A stretch of 64,000 bases of DNA from Diphasiastrum complanatum (Eukaryota > Streptophyta > Lycopodiopsida > Lycopodiales > Lycopodiaceae). The stretch is from positions 2,125,720-2,189,719 of the forward strand of contig CM055103.1 in assembly GCA_029204225.1 (NCBI GenBank). The letters are read 5' to 3'. This document shows, in pieces, positions 14,101 to 23,479 of this stretch; position 1 is the first letter of the stretch, and each line of letters opens with the position of its first letter. Position numbers and translations under genes: made by a program. Below the pieces are notes generated by a model. It did no database searches and was not told the DNA's origin. It was given only the letters and a program-made list of their open reading frames with translations.

Positions 14101-15329
14101 ATTGTGAAGATAATTCCACTTGCCACATAATGAGCCATTTAGCTCGCACATCTAAGAACCTCCAACACATGGCACAAAGAAATTGGTGTCACTATGGGGA
14201 AAAAACGATATTAGAGTTGAAAAGCCAAATGCATAGAAATCTAACAAACATGATTGTGAATTATACAAATGACAAAGTAACTCTACTCCCTAAAAAGGGA
14301 GCTTTGAAAAATCTCCCCAATCCCGTCGAAGAACTGGTAGATCGGGTCAAGTGTGTATCCCTCTTGGTCCACCAGCTACAACACATAATACACTAGTCGA
14401 AGAACCTCAACAAGCTATTGTGACTGATGCCACAAACCATCCCCAAATATTGTCATTTGAAACCTTTGTCCAACGGTGTCATGCATGTTGCCCCACTAAG
14501 TGAAGTTGAGGCTAATTGCCATCAATTCACCTCACACCCATAGCAGCTAATCTAGCACACATATATCAGAACTAGTTATCATCTGGCACAATTCAGCTCA
14601 CACCTATAGCAATTGCTCTAGCTCACCAATAGAGTGGGACTAGTTGCATCTAGCACACTTCACCTTGCACCTATAGCGATTGCTCTAACACAACAAAGTA
14701 GTAGGGAAAATGAGTGGATGCTCATTTTTCATATCAAGTGAGCAGCATGTCCTAGACATGGCAAGGGCTCCCACTTCCGCATCACAAACGTGATTGCAGA
14801 GAGGGAATTAAAAAACCACTAATCTTCCAAAAAAAATTGGCAAAATAGTTACTCTAGAGTCTAGACAAATTTGAAACCCTTTGATTGCAATGCTTTGAGA
14901 CTATGTTGCATTCACTTATAACCTAATGAGATCCTAGTAATGATTCTTGTCCCATCATCCATGTGACAGATACATAGTGAAAGCTTTTTAGGCTAATTTT
15001 TTTCAGTTCAAATGTCTAGCATTTTGTATTGTGGAGGATTGAGGTACAAAAGGTTGTCATTCTATAAAGACACAAACAAAGCAATTTCTCAAACCGTAAT
15101 ATATCAAACAGCCAGAATAACTTTCAAAGTTCAAACAATGCAAACCCTAATATATCAAACAGCCAATTTCTTGAAGTCCAAGTATGCAAAACCCTAATAT
15201 CTCAAAACTAACCTTTTGGAGAGTATGCAATCTCTTCAATTCGGGCATCGCTGCCTGCCATGCCTGCTGCCAAGCATCTACCGGAGGCGGCCGAGATGAA
15301 GAAGCCTCCACGCTTGTTGGTCTTTCCAT
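2553..15329 (-). CDS. PEX2: Peroxisome biogenesis factor 2 (PEX2), RING E3 ubiquitin ligase, complete 7-exon gene
   Basis: PEX2 is a peroxisomal membrane protein that, with PEX10 and PEX12, forms the RING ubiquitin ligase that ubiquitinates the import receptor PEX5 for recycling. I joined seven minus-strand exons: 15329-15213, 8415-8302, 8136-7974, 6194-6058, 3741-3641, 3401-3284 and 2858-2553. Each intron has GT and AG ends, phases agree throughout, and the total is 1056 nt (351 aa, TGA stop); Arabidopsis PEX2 is about 333 aa. Conserved plant PEX2 blocks appear in order: SRVNQFDAARLDVEM (exon 2), YEPEL, RFSIWLD and PTPGNALMNLRYRDER (exon 3), RTGLEGPGLT (exon 4), MNRTVSFEYMN (exon 6) and a C-terminal C3HC4 RING at residues 288-329 (exon 7). 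I chose the start at 15329 because it gives a family-like N-terminus. The frame is open upstream to Met codons at 15374 and 15422, so a longer protein is possible. Introns 1 and 4 hold retrotransposon fragments, yet no exon is broken. Expression is not shown by the sequence. Confidence 0.95.
3284..3401 (-). CDS. PEX2: PEX2 exon 6 (residues 211-250)
   Basis: The acceptor is TTGTACAG/G. It codes YRSIVERILRARLVY, MNRTVSFEYMNQQLVWHEFS and ends TTTTCG/GTAATG in phase 0. MNR-(S/T)-VSFEYMN is diagnostic for PEX2. Confidence 0.95.
3641..3741 (-). CDS. PEX2: PEX2 exon 5 (residues 178-211)
   Basis: This exon sits in a frame with no long ORF. The acceptor TTTTTCCAG precedes SSWARRAWVLLQKAESLYK and FFLSTGR, matching the Arabidopsis segment ARRLWTLVQRIEGIYK...YTGR. 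It is 101 nt and ends in phase 2 (GGAAG/GTAATT), and the first base of exon 6 restores the Arg codon. Confidence 0.9.
4225..4840 (+). pseudogene. Ty1/copia gag zinc knuckle-protease remnant in PEX2 intron 4
   Basis: Reading near 4250, CFFCKKK and then (after a 1-nt shift in an A-run) GHMIKDC form a CCHC zinc knuckle. At about 4412, LDSGATQH is the copia retropepsin active-site block, followed across a shift by ISGEGTVSLKF, VLYVPNLTKYLLS and II(S). No integrase or RT follows. The fragment is antisense to PEX2 and is removed with intron 4 (3742-6057). Confidence 0.8.
5049..5161. repeat. Compound microsatellite (CA)n-(TA)n-(GATA)n-(GA)n
   Basis: About 12 bp of CA, 11 bp of TA, two GATA units and then about 82 bp of pure GA, inside PEX2 intron 4 (CT-rich in the transcript). 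The minus frame reads as poly Ser-Leu, an artefact of the repeat. Confidence 0.98.
5401..5840. repeat. Two-copy tandem duplication, period 237 bp
   Basis: The segment from 5401 (GGCAGGGCATACAA) recurs from 5638. Both copies contain CATCTCCTTTAAATT, GTTAATAATGTTTATTT, CATAATAGCTTGCTACAACT and CACATTTGCAGCAGCTG. The second copy lacks about 34 bp. It lies in PEX2 intron 4, just downstream of exon 4. Confidence 0.85.
6058..6194 (-). CDS. PEX2: PEX2 exon 4 (residues 132-177)
   Basis: The acceptor TATTTCAG precedes TGAGGACAGGG; 137 nt. It codes RTGLEGPGLT, KVWYCLAMVGGRY and FQRWGDSDQ, matching the plant PEX2 block that ends in RRWGDSEQ. The donor is CAG/GTACTT, phase 0. Confidence 0.93.
7974..8136 (-). 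CDS. PEX2: PEX2 exon 3 (residues 78-132)
   Basis: Only a 165-nt intron separates it from exon 2. It codes PGLLSRYEPELNAFLEF, FRFSIWLDRPTPGNALM and NLRYRDER, the most conserved part of the membrane-associated N-terminal domain. It ends in phase 1 (GAG/GTACTA), with one base completing the Val that opens exon 4. Confidence 0.95.
8302..8415 (-). CDS. PEX2: PEX2 exon 2 (residues 40-77)
   Basis: The acceptor CTCTGCAG/GGA opens the exon and ATGCAG/GTACAT closes it; 114 nt, phase 0 at both ends. It carries ISRVNQFDAARLDVEMTAML and KVFSLM, a nearly invariant plant PEX2 block. Confidence 0.95.
8930..9792 (-). repeat. Probable 3' LTR of minus-strand chromovirus
   Basis: On the minus strand the pol remnant ends at a TGA near 9807. 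It is followed by a polypurine tract (GGGGGGAAGGA, 9794-9804) and then TGTTACAGC at 9792, the usual order of pol, PPT and 3' LTR. The far end is not resolved; 8930 is a guess. It lies inside PEX2 intron 1. Confidence 0.5.
9806..10450 (-). pseudogene. Chromovirus integrase C-terminus and chromodomain remnant
   Basis: Frame-broken minus-strand sequence parallels the intact-looking plus ORF at 12064-12798: LEFAYNDK (~10440), FRPARR, GDMVFL, KCYKLSP, LPETCKVS, LKRVLHDGDNL, RILDRRE, REHLVAWHGKPLSDATWE and YPSFIIVDDG. These are the integrase C-terminal (GPY/F-type) region and chromodomain of a Ty3/gypsy chromovirus. Several stops and frameshifts show decay. It is in PEX2 intron 1, in the same orientation as the gene. 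Confidence 0.75.
11215..11872 (-). repeat. Possible LTR of another minus-strand gypsy element
   Basis: On the minus strand a polypurine tract (AAGGGGGAGGG, about 11875-11886) is followed by TGTTAGGGACCC at 11872, the structure of an internal-to-3'-LTR junction. The left end is not resolved. The 138-codon plus and 98-codon minus ORFs here are composition artefacts. Confidence 0.4.
11943..12798 (+). pseudogene. Ty3/gypsy chromovirus integrase core end, GPY/F module and chromodomain
   Basis: From about 11949, DPKFTRNFW carries the second catalytic Asp region. The third catalytic region (HPQMDG, then a TAG where Gln is expected, then TERVNR) holds the Glu. From 12064 a 244-codon ORF continues with EFAYNDKRH, KLSPRYCGPW, VHPVFHVSKLK and a C-terminal chromodomain (RILDQREQR...LVTWKGHPLSDATWE), ending TGA at 12798. 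Chromodomains direct integration to marked chromatin. Only the C-terminal part survives; RT and gag are absent upstream. It is inside PEX2 intron 1, antisense to the gene. Confidence 0.9.
12820..13440 (+). repeat. 3' LTR of the plus-strand chromovirus (5' end clear, 3' end approximate)
   Basis: Immediately after the chromodomain stop comes a polypurine tract (AGAGGAGGGAAGGA, 12805-12818) and then TGTTAGAGTCC at 12820, the canonical PPT/LTR junction. No second copy exists in the window, so the right end cannot be measured. Confidence 0.6.
13515..13526 (-). promoter_or_regulatory. Primer-binding-site remnant, tRNA-iMet type, with LTR start at 13527
   Basis: The minus strand reads TGGTATTAGAGC, one mismatch from TGGTATCAGAGC, the common plant LTR-element site complementary to initiator tRNA-Met. 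The plus strand continues TGTTTGAAAACC at 13527, so this looks like the inner edge of a 5' LTR of a minus-strand element extending right. Internal sequence is not recognised. Confidence 0.45.
14500..14700. repeat. Degenerate short tandem repeat, about three units
   Basis: The motif CTCACACCTATAGCAATTGC and variants recur three times at roughly 70-80 bp spacing (about 14532, 14599 and 14667), each followed by TCTAGC or TCTAAC-type sequence. It lies in PEX2 intron 1 and resembles no element I know. Confidence 0.5.
15213..15329 (-). CDS. PEX2: PEX2 exon 1 (residues 1-39)
   Basis: Codes the N-terminus, beginning MERPTSVEA and containing PPPVDAWQQAW, which lines up with the DAW-x-x-x-(Y/W)Q segment at the start of Arabidopsis PEX2. 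The donor is AAAAG/GTTAGT, phase 0. It lies 6.8 kb from exon 2 because of TE insertions in intron 1, so an automatic predictor could easily miss it. Confidence 0.85.
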
Positions 15330-18300
15330 CAAAACAATGTTTCCATTTTGTGACCTAACAGAACTTCCTTGCATTTTGTCACCGTACAGGTATGTTGGCA
15401 GAGCAGCACTGCTCCAGTGCATGTACGGAAATGAAAACAGGGGATATGCTCCGTAGTATAAAGTGCATGATATTTTTAAGTCAGCAGGGCTGCAATCCTT
15501 GTATCTTGAAGAGGCAAAAAAATAGTTCGTTTTGGGCTGAGCACATCACATCACCTTCACTACTCGAGGTCACGAGTCCGATTTCAATCAGCCGCAAAGA
15601 TGATTAATACCACCCAAAAGCAGTATTATATCGCTATTTTATTCCGAGACTCTAAAAATGTAGCACAATCCTAACCCTAAAATCAGCGCCCAAACCTAAC
15701 CTGTTATGTAGAAACCAGCAAAATTTGAAGCCAAAAACAGCTGAAAAAATTATCAGATAGGCAAACTTTACCATCACAGCTGAGTATATTTGTAACATCG
15801 TTGATCAAACACATGCCTAGTAAATTTTCAGTCAGTCAAAGCGAAAGAAGCCAATGGCCATGACCAAAACTATGTATAAATCTTAGTAAAACTCACCGAT
15901 TAAAAGCACAAATTAAATAAGAAATATGCCTCGCCGCTGTGGCAATCTATGAGCTGGATCTTGCCATAGAGAAACGAAAAAGTCCATAATATCCTTCTTA
16001 GTCACCGTCAAGGAAAAATTGCCCACCCTAGCTATCATGGTCTGCAACCAAAGCAAACCAAATCCATCGCCAAATGCATCAGATTGCTTGAAGAATAACG
16101 CATGGATCGGGCTGCAGGAGCGAGCTATTGGCTGGAAGAAGCCATTCTGTCCTTGGTACGGAAATGGTTGTTCGTACAACTTTTGTTTGAAGAAGATATT
16201 GAAAGACCCCTTGATGGAGGGAGGGCCTAAGGAAGAATTTACCGGCCAATTTGGGGAGGAAAACAAAATTGAGGGCCCGGTTTTTTAGCCCAAAGAAACT
16301 AAAAAAACTCTTCCCGGTTGGAAAAAAACCGCTTTCAACGACTACACGAAAATCGGAGAAGATCCGTACCAAGGGTGTCCACTACCCATCCATGTATTTA
16401 TCCAACGAGGTTGGCTTGGCTGAGTTGGTTAGCCTCGCAGATTCAACCCCGCTTGGAAGCCAAGATGCATTTCATGAAGTAGTTACCAATGTTGGGGGTA
16501 TGCATGTGCCCGACTCGTATTAACATGGGTATCATATACCCAATTGGTATATACCTAGTTTGTGATTTGCAATGGGTTTTGAGTAATTTATTTATTATTT
16601 TAAGTTTTATTAAGCTTTTGATTAGTTTCATTCATTGTTGCCGTTTGGCGATACCATTCTATATACGTTAATCTTCTTGTATGTTCATGGGTTTTTCATC
16701 ATTTAATAATAAAAGCAGGAATAATTATTGATAATTATTAATACTAGGGTTAACACCTAACTAGGGCTGGTCTTACCCCAGTCAATGCTCGTAGATACCT
16801 AAATTAGGGGCAAAAGGATTGAGTTTGCCATGGTATCAATATGGCATTCATTTTTTCTTGATGTCGAAAATTTATATAAGTACTTAATTGTTTGCCTAGG
16901 GCCCTAAATACATTCATGGTGCACCAACAAAGTATTGGCCTTTCAAATCATATGCATATTGCAGTAAAAGAGCCATGTTTTTCATTTAATGCATATTACC
17001 CTAGGAAAAAAAGTGTGATCTCAGACTAAATTTATAGGCTTATACTCGGGAGTGGTATCACCCTTGCAGTCTCCAGGCTAGTTGATACCAACCACCAATT
17101 TGTTAGCATGCTTATATTCATATACAATTGGTATCAGCGAAAACTAAAAGTGTAATACTAGGACACGTTTGCAATTAAAATCTTCAATACCACCAACACT
17201 TATAGTTACATCGAGCCTCAACTTCACCACTCTCACTCATGACCAACCCTCTTTTACCTATATGGATATTATTTGCTAGGTTGAAGGCACATCATCATGG
17301 CACACTAAATTTCAAAAATAGCTCTAGACCAAGAATAAGTGGATGAAAAATAACAACATTAAATTCCTTGAAGATGAAGTGGTCATATTGCATATGGAGA
17401 ATGCGGAATTCAATCAAGGGACCTCTATCTTAAAAACATTGGCTAAGCTTCTAGTTACTTATGACCACCTTTTTTGTTGAAGGAAAAATTTGAATGTTTT
17501 ATTTACTTCACTATAGCCAAGAAAAATGCGCCTCACACAATCTCAATTATGCACCCCGGAGTAAAGATATTTAGATTTTTACCTTACTGATCTAAATTTT
17601 TGACTCATTCAATAGATCGAAAATTACTCATCATCTTAAGAATCATCACATTTCCTTATAATCTTATGATGACCATTAAATATCAATTTATGATTCGTCA
17701 ATCATAAATCTTTAGAATCTTATGATTCGTCAATCATAATTCACTGGATTCCAAAACGATACTTAATCATGGAAAGATATTGGAGTATATGTACAACATA
17801 CTACTCAGGAAACATAAGAATTATTCTAAAATCTTTTCTCCCAAGGAAAATTATTGGATTTCAAGCATATTCTTCCAATCTGATCCTTAACAAGATTATC
17901 AGTTGTCCAAACTCTTCAATCAATCAAGTTATTAAAGACAAAACATACCAAAACCATTTTAGCATATGTCTTCAACTACATAGACTTTATACGATAACCT
18001 AGAACAACTTCTAGAGATTACAAAGTTCTACTGAATTCCAATTGAACTCAGTGGTTATCCTTGATATTTGTTAAACTTTGTCATCCAATATGAGCTCACT
18101 AGGATACAGTCAATAAATTAGAGTCTATTTCTCATTCGAGAAATATTCTATACCAAGAATTTTCTATATTCTATGCACACAACTTTTACTGATGAATCCT
18201 AATGACTCATTACAGATCCCCTGCTCCAGAGGATATGTTTACTACGATTCTTTTACTTGCTTCTTCTTCAGAACCGTTTCTGCCTGTTACCAGGCTTTAT

Positions 18301-19890
18301 GGCATTCATTAGATGTATTCTTGATTTAGCAATGCCATTCCAGGTAGAAGGGAACAGATTGTCTTTGTAGTATAGATTTCCTCTGTCCTGCCTGTCAGAG
18401 GACAACTCAAGGACGAACTCTCTTGAACGCACTTACATTCATACATAGATGCAAGCCAAGAACGCTCATTCACAGATCAGAGTGCAGCCCAAATGAATGT
18501 TCAATAGATTCTACAGCTACCTACTCTTAAAACAAACTGAATCATAGCCTACACTTTACTAACACTGAGCTACACTTGCATAAATTGACAAAACAAGAAA
18601 CAAAACTAATCTACAGCATGTTAGAAGTTCAAGAATCAAGAAACCAACCGGTCTTTTGATTCTTGGACATCCCAAGAACATCAGAACTGGACTGTAAAGA
18701 AATATGCAAGAACTACACCACAGATCCAGCCTATGTAGTTTACCTGAATGTTGGTTCCTACATTAATCCAAAACAAGAAAAGAAACTAATCCACTCTACG
18801 AAAGCAACAAATCTAATCCACTCTACAGTCCACAACCACACACAAAAGGAGGGAAGGGCAAGATCATAAATGCATTACTCAAGAAACAAGCATGATCAAG
18901 GAGCTCATTGGATGCACCAAACTCCTAAAGGCTCTTCTCATTTCAGCATGGAGTTGATACAATTCACAAGAAGCTCCTCTCCACAAAGAGGGAGTCTCTT
19001 AAATAAGCAAGAGAGCTACTTAGGTGGCATCCTAGTGGAATTTCCACATTTCACAAATTACAAGTGGAATAATGCTCTCCACTAGAGGTCACCATCAAAA
19101 GGTGGCTCACTCTACTTTCTTTAAGAGGGGTCTACTTGCATTTATTACATTTGCTTAGAAATACTAGTTCCTACATGGTCATTCCATCTTCCGGGATTCA
19201 CCATGAGGCTTACACAGTTCTTGCATGTCTTTCCTAGCTACTATTTCTCGGCTCTCAGTCTTCATTAGTCTCGTCTTTTCAGAGACCTCCTCGGTCTAAG
19301 GTGAGAGGTGCTCTTGAGTTGCTCTGTCCGAGTATCTTGGGGATTCGTCAGAATCAACCAACATCATCCCACCCCTAATGTGCTGCAGGACCCACTGCAA
19401 CTCATATTGGACGATGTCGCTCCGCTTTGCATTGGCATCTTCGATCGTCACTTGGAAAAGCGTAGATCCTCGTTCGCTTACATAGAACCAAGTGCTTATC
19501 GTCGCCAGTCTTTATCACAAAAACTGTTTTTTCACGGATTGTCGTAGTTTAACCAGAATTTCTTATTACTGCAATTGATTGACATTCTCAAAATTGGAGA
19601 GCTCTCAGCAGCTTCACAACTTGCATGCTCGAGTGCTTTCCATGTGTCTCCTTGTTTTGTCACTTGTATCTGCCATTGACAGTTTCATCTTTGGTTTCTT
19701 GGCAGATTCTATCTTCTGGGAGATCTGTATCCTCCATTTGCTTCTGGGTGTTTCTGCAGTTCTTCACTCAGTTGAAGTTCCAGTCTTAAGAAAAATCTTC
19801 GATCTGGTAGGTTGCACAAACTTTGGTTATCAGTCTCAAGGGGATGGACTCATCAAAAATTGGTGGAACAGATTTGGATGGACGGTTTGA
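15330..19890. other. PEX2 upstream region and intergenic DNA, no gene recognised
   Basis: The PEX2 promoter and 5' UTR should lie at the left edge, but no convincing TATA box or element was identified. Overlapping ORFs at 15913-16372 on both strands, and ORFs of 60-103 codons elsewhere, show no family features. An AT-rich hairpin pair lies at 17689-17738. Confidence 0.45.
17689..17738. repeat. Pair of identical 18-bp near-perfect hairpins
   Basis: TATGATTCGTCAATCATA occurs at 17689-17706 and again at 17721-17738. Each copy can fold (TATGATT pairs with AATCATA around a 4-nt loop). The copies are 32 bp apart. Confidence 0.75.
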
Positions 19891-19899
19891 TAACGGTAA

Positions 19900-21628
19900 G
19901 GAAACGTGATGAAGGGCTGTGTGATTGCGGCTTGTTGCGACTGTGGATGAATGCGGTTGAGATGCAGGCGCTATGGTTCACTAGCGGATGAAGGTGGAAA
20001 GTGGTTTGTTGCGGCTGAGGGAGAGTGAAGATTTAGGGGGTGATGCTGGAGGTCTGTTGTGGAGGAATACTGGGGTTATGGGTTACGGATGGATGCGGTT
20101 CTGATGTAATGGAATGCGGTCGCAACGGAATGTGAATGGTTGCGATGGCTGTGACGGGTGATTGCGGGTGGAGGTGGAGGTGGTCCGTAAGGTGGGGAGA
20201 GTGCGGAGTGTTGCGATTGAAGTGGAAGGTGTGTTTAATGCGATGGCATGTGGTCAGTTGCGGAGGTGAGGAAAGTGGGTGAATGATGAAGGAAGGTGTT
20301 CTATGCGGAGGTAGTTAGGTGAGTTGTGTGCGGTGGTTGACGGTGGATTGCAGTGTAGTGCGATTCAAGGGTGAATGGAGGTGAATTATCTATGAATGTG
20401 TTCTCCACGGTTTAAGGGTGGAGGTGGTGTGATTAGGTGATGGTTTGCGGTGGAAGGGTCAGAGTGTAGGTGAGGGGGTGGTCAGTTGCAGTGGAATGCG
20501 GTGTGACCATTCAGTGGCGATTGCAAGTGGAAGGTGGGAGTTTGTGGTGGAGTGCGGCCTAATGCGGTGTGCTGCAGTTCGAGGGTGAATGGAGATGGGT
20601 CGGGGGTGTGTTTGGAATCTGGCGTGGAGTTGGTCTGGCTGAGATGGTGACGGACCCCCTTCGGTCGAGATTTGATGAATGGCTCCGGCTCCGGTTGAGA
20701 TATGAACGATGGGCTCCGGCTCCGGTCGAGATTTGAAGTAGGCCGTCGGTTGAGATTTCAATAGAATGTGTCTGTTGAGATCTGACTGTGGCCTCCGGTT
20801 GAGATTTGATATAGGCCGTCGGTTGAGATCTAACTGTGGCCGTCGATTGAGGTTTGACTGAGGGCCGTCGGTTGAGATTTGACTGAGGGCCGTCAGTTGA
20901 GATTTGATTGAATGGCCGTCGGGAGATCTGAGAGATGAGCTCTGGCTCCGGTTGAGATTTTAGCGAGTACTTTGGTTGAGATTTCACAGAGCGCTATCAG
21001 TCGAGATCTAAGAGATGGGCTCTGGCTCCGGTTGAGATGGAAGGGTGAGAGGACTGGAGGTGTGTGAAGGGCTGTGTGGAGGAATACATGATGATGGCTA
21101 AATGGGATGCGGTCAAAACGGCCTAAGGCGTCACGACTGTTGAATGCAGGTTTGGCGATGGAGTGCGGTGGTAATGGGTGGTTTGTTTGCGAGCGTATGC
21201 GGTGGAATGCGGCAGATGTGGACAGTGATCCAATTGCGATGATATGTCGTGGAATGCGGGGTGATCGTGAAAGGGGTAATTGTGGTGGATTGTGGTTTCT
21301 ATGATGGACGAGTGGAATGCGGTGTCCGTGTGTTGCTATGAAGGTGGCCGAGGGTAGTCGTAGGGCGAATGAGTGCGGTTGTATGGGGCTGCGACGGGTG
21401 AATGCGGATGGAGGTGGAGGTGGTCCGTAAGGTGGGAAGAGTGTGGAGTGGTGTGACTGAATGCAGCTGTTTCGATGGAAGGCAGTCACGACGAGTGGAA
21501 CCGGTTGGGTGCGCAGGTGGTGTGTTTGGTCGTTTGCGATAGTATGTGGAGGCAGTTTGAAAGTGAGGTGTATGTGGTTGAATGCGGTTGTTTGCGACGG
21601 AATGCGGTGGTTGCGATTGGTGCAATGG
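19900..21628. repeat. G-rich repetitive block left of chromovirus insertion
   Basis: The plus strand is strongly G-rich and C-poor for about 1.7 kb, dominated by variants of GGAATGCGGT, GTGAATGCGG and GGAGGTGGAGGTGG. A segment around 20155-20212 recurs at 21390-21446 (both contain GGAGGTGGAGGTGGTCCGTA then AGGTGGG). Minus-strand ORFs of 100-198 codons rich in His, Pro, Ser and Thr are translations of these repeats, not credible genes. Confidence 0.7.
20660..21045. repeat. Minisatellite with GGTTGAGATTTGA core
   Basis: About 14 degenerate units of roughly 25-35 bp, each with a (C/T)GGTTGAGAT(T/C)TGA core preceded by GGCCGTC or GGCTC. The minus strand translates as repeated ISTDG, SQPE and similar blocks. 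Related units reappear at 25040-25245 on the other side of the chromovirus. Confidence 0.85.
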
Positions 21629-22115
21629 TGTTAGAATCCCCATCGTCATGTCGGTCATTGCTAAAGTACAAACAAGTGACGAACGCTATGTTACCACCCA
21701 ACCATAGAGGTACTGCCACCTCACCCCTATGCATTGGAGCTACAGACCACCATCAAGCAAGCTTGGATCTCATGTAAGCCATGGTGTCCCATACCATCAT
21801 GCCTTACCCTCGACCCTCACCTACCTACATCCTGAGGCCTAGATACTCGTCCTGACCTGACCACCAGTGGAAGAGCTCTTCATTCTCCAGGAGAGAATGA
21901 ATGCCCAGCTCATGGAGATCCACCTCTATATACATAGTCTAGGTGGGTCATCTCCATAGGAGTCATGCATGACTAATGACACGCGGCAGTTGTGCACACT
22001 GACGTGGGTCCATAACAACGAGTCACGGCGTGCCAATGAGACATTGACATGTGGCACCCAAAAGACTTATAGCTCCAGATCAGCGTTTCGTCCCATAACT
22101 GAGACCGTCACCTCA
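21629..22115 (-). repeat. Left 0.49-kb direct repeat (LTR) of rearranged chromovirus
   Basis: Begins TGTTAGAATCCCCATCGTC and ends ...CACCTCA on the plus strand. It is nearly identical over its length to 24475-24963, the differences being point changes and small indels. TG...CA ends and the primer-site remnant beside the right copy identify it as the 3' LTR of a minus-strand element. Confidence 0.8.
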
Positions 22116-23334
22116 AGTCTTAAATAGTCCTCTCTCTCCCAAGTGTCCTCGTCATTTGTCTTACCTATCCAACGTACAAGAAATTCAGAAACCAAACAGT
22201 TTCTCAATTGGTGACGACGAATGTCCACAACTTTTTCAGGTACATTAGGCACAAAGGTAGACAGATCCTCGAGCTCAACTAGTTCACCTTCTGAAATTAG
22301 GGAATCCTTCCTACTAAGTCGTTCTTTTAAACGACTTACATGGAAAACAGGATGAACCCCAACCCCAATCGGAAGATCTAGCTGCTACGCGACTGGGTTG
22401 ATTTCCTTTACGACCTTATAAGGTCCACTATATCAAGGAGATAGCTTATGGCATTTTTCCATCCAGAGTACCTTTGAATCCTTAGGGATTTTAAGATACA
22501 CCCAGGTTCCAACCTCAATATCCCGAGGTGATCGACCGTGGTTAGCATAAAACTGAGCTCTATCCTGAGCGATTTTCATGGTTTCTTTGGCCACTAGTAG
22601 CATTTCTTGCATATCTTGCAGGAAATCTACTGCAGCTTGTGCCTTGAGACCTTTGAGACCGACAGAAACGAGAACGTGGCTGAAAGCCATACATCAGCAT
22701 AAAAGGACTGAATCCAGTGGTAGAATGCTTAGCACTATTGTGCGCGAACTCAACCAAAGGGAGATACTTTTCCCAATCAGACTGTCGGTGAGAAACATTT
22801 CGCTCTAAGCATATCCTCCAACGTCTGGTTGACTCGTTTTGTCTGCCCATTAGATTCTGGGTGATCCGAAGAACTAAGACTAAGGGTTGTTTCAAGTTTT
22901 TCAAAAACTGCTTGCCAGAACTTGCCAGTGAACTTGGAGTCGCGATCATTAACAATATCATTCGGCAAACCATACAATCTGAGCAACTTTTCAACAAAAA
23001 GCTGGGCTAGTTCAGATGCCTTGACAGTTAATTTAGTTGGTATAGATTGCACCATCTTGGTTAGCCTGTCAACTACCACCCAAATGGCATCGTGATCACT
23101 CCAGGTTTTAGGGAGTCCAACCACAAAATCCATTGAAATACTTTCCCATTTCTTATTGGGAATTTCAAAGGGATGTAAAAGACCCGCAACTTTGAGTCTT
23201 TCTACTTTGTCTTGTTGGCATTGTTCACAACTTTGAACGTATGCCTCCACATGACCTTTCAATACCACCATAGCTTGCAAAGGTGGTTCGTTTTCAATCA
23301 AAACGACCTCAGATTGAGACGAACCAAAAAGCAA
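22067..23334 (-). pseudogene. Chromovirus integrase and chromodomain, frame-broken
   Basis: From the right: CEQCQQDK (end of the HHCC zinc finger), SMDFVVGLPK and NDRDSKF (catalytic Asp regions), HPESNGQTKRVN (catalytic Glu region), a shift, then VEFAHNSAKHSTTGFSPF, another shift, GTWVYLKIP, KCHKLSP and finally a chromodomain (RRHQLRNCLVSEFLVRWIGK, DTWE). The reading frame runs into the left LTR. At least three frameshifts separate the pieces, so it is inactive. Confidence 0.88.
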
Positions 23335-23449
23335 AGTTGTTCAGATCGATTCAACAAAATCAACTAAGCCTTTAGAAACATTAGCTAAAAGCTCAAACCA
23401 ACCAATAACATAAGTTAGAGCGATTGCACCTTATTCACAATGATCGGTG

Positions 23450-23461
23450 GCTCTGATACCA
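23450..23461 (-). promoter_or_regulatory. Second tRNA-iMet-type primer-site match
   Basis: The minus strand reads TGGTATCAGAGC exactly, at the junction between minus-strand integrase sequence and plus-strand RT sequence. No LTR borders it, so it marks a rearrangement rather than a working 5' end. Confidence 0.5.
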
Positions 23462-23479
23462 ACTATTAAGGATTAGGAA

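Noticed and set aside
15913-16372. Overlapping ORFs of 89-117 codons upstream of PEX2
   Set aside because: Open on both strands, no family pattern, no splice logic to PEX2; probably chance.
20459-21658. Minus ORFs of 100-198 codons, Ser/Pro/His/Thr-rich
   Set aside because: They are translations of the G-rich repeats and minisatellite; the same composition appears in several frames, as expected of repeats.
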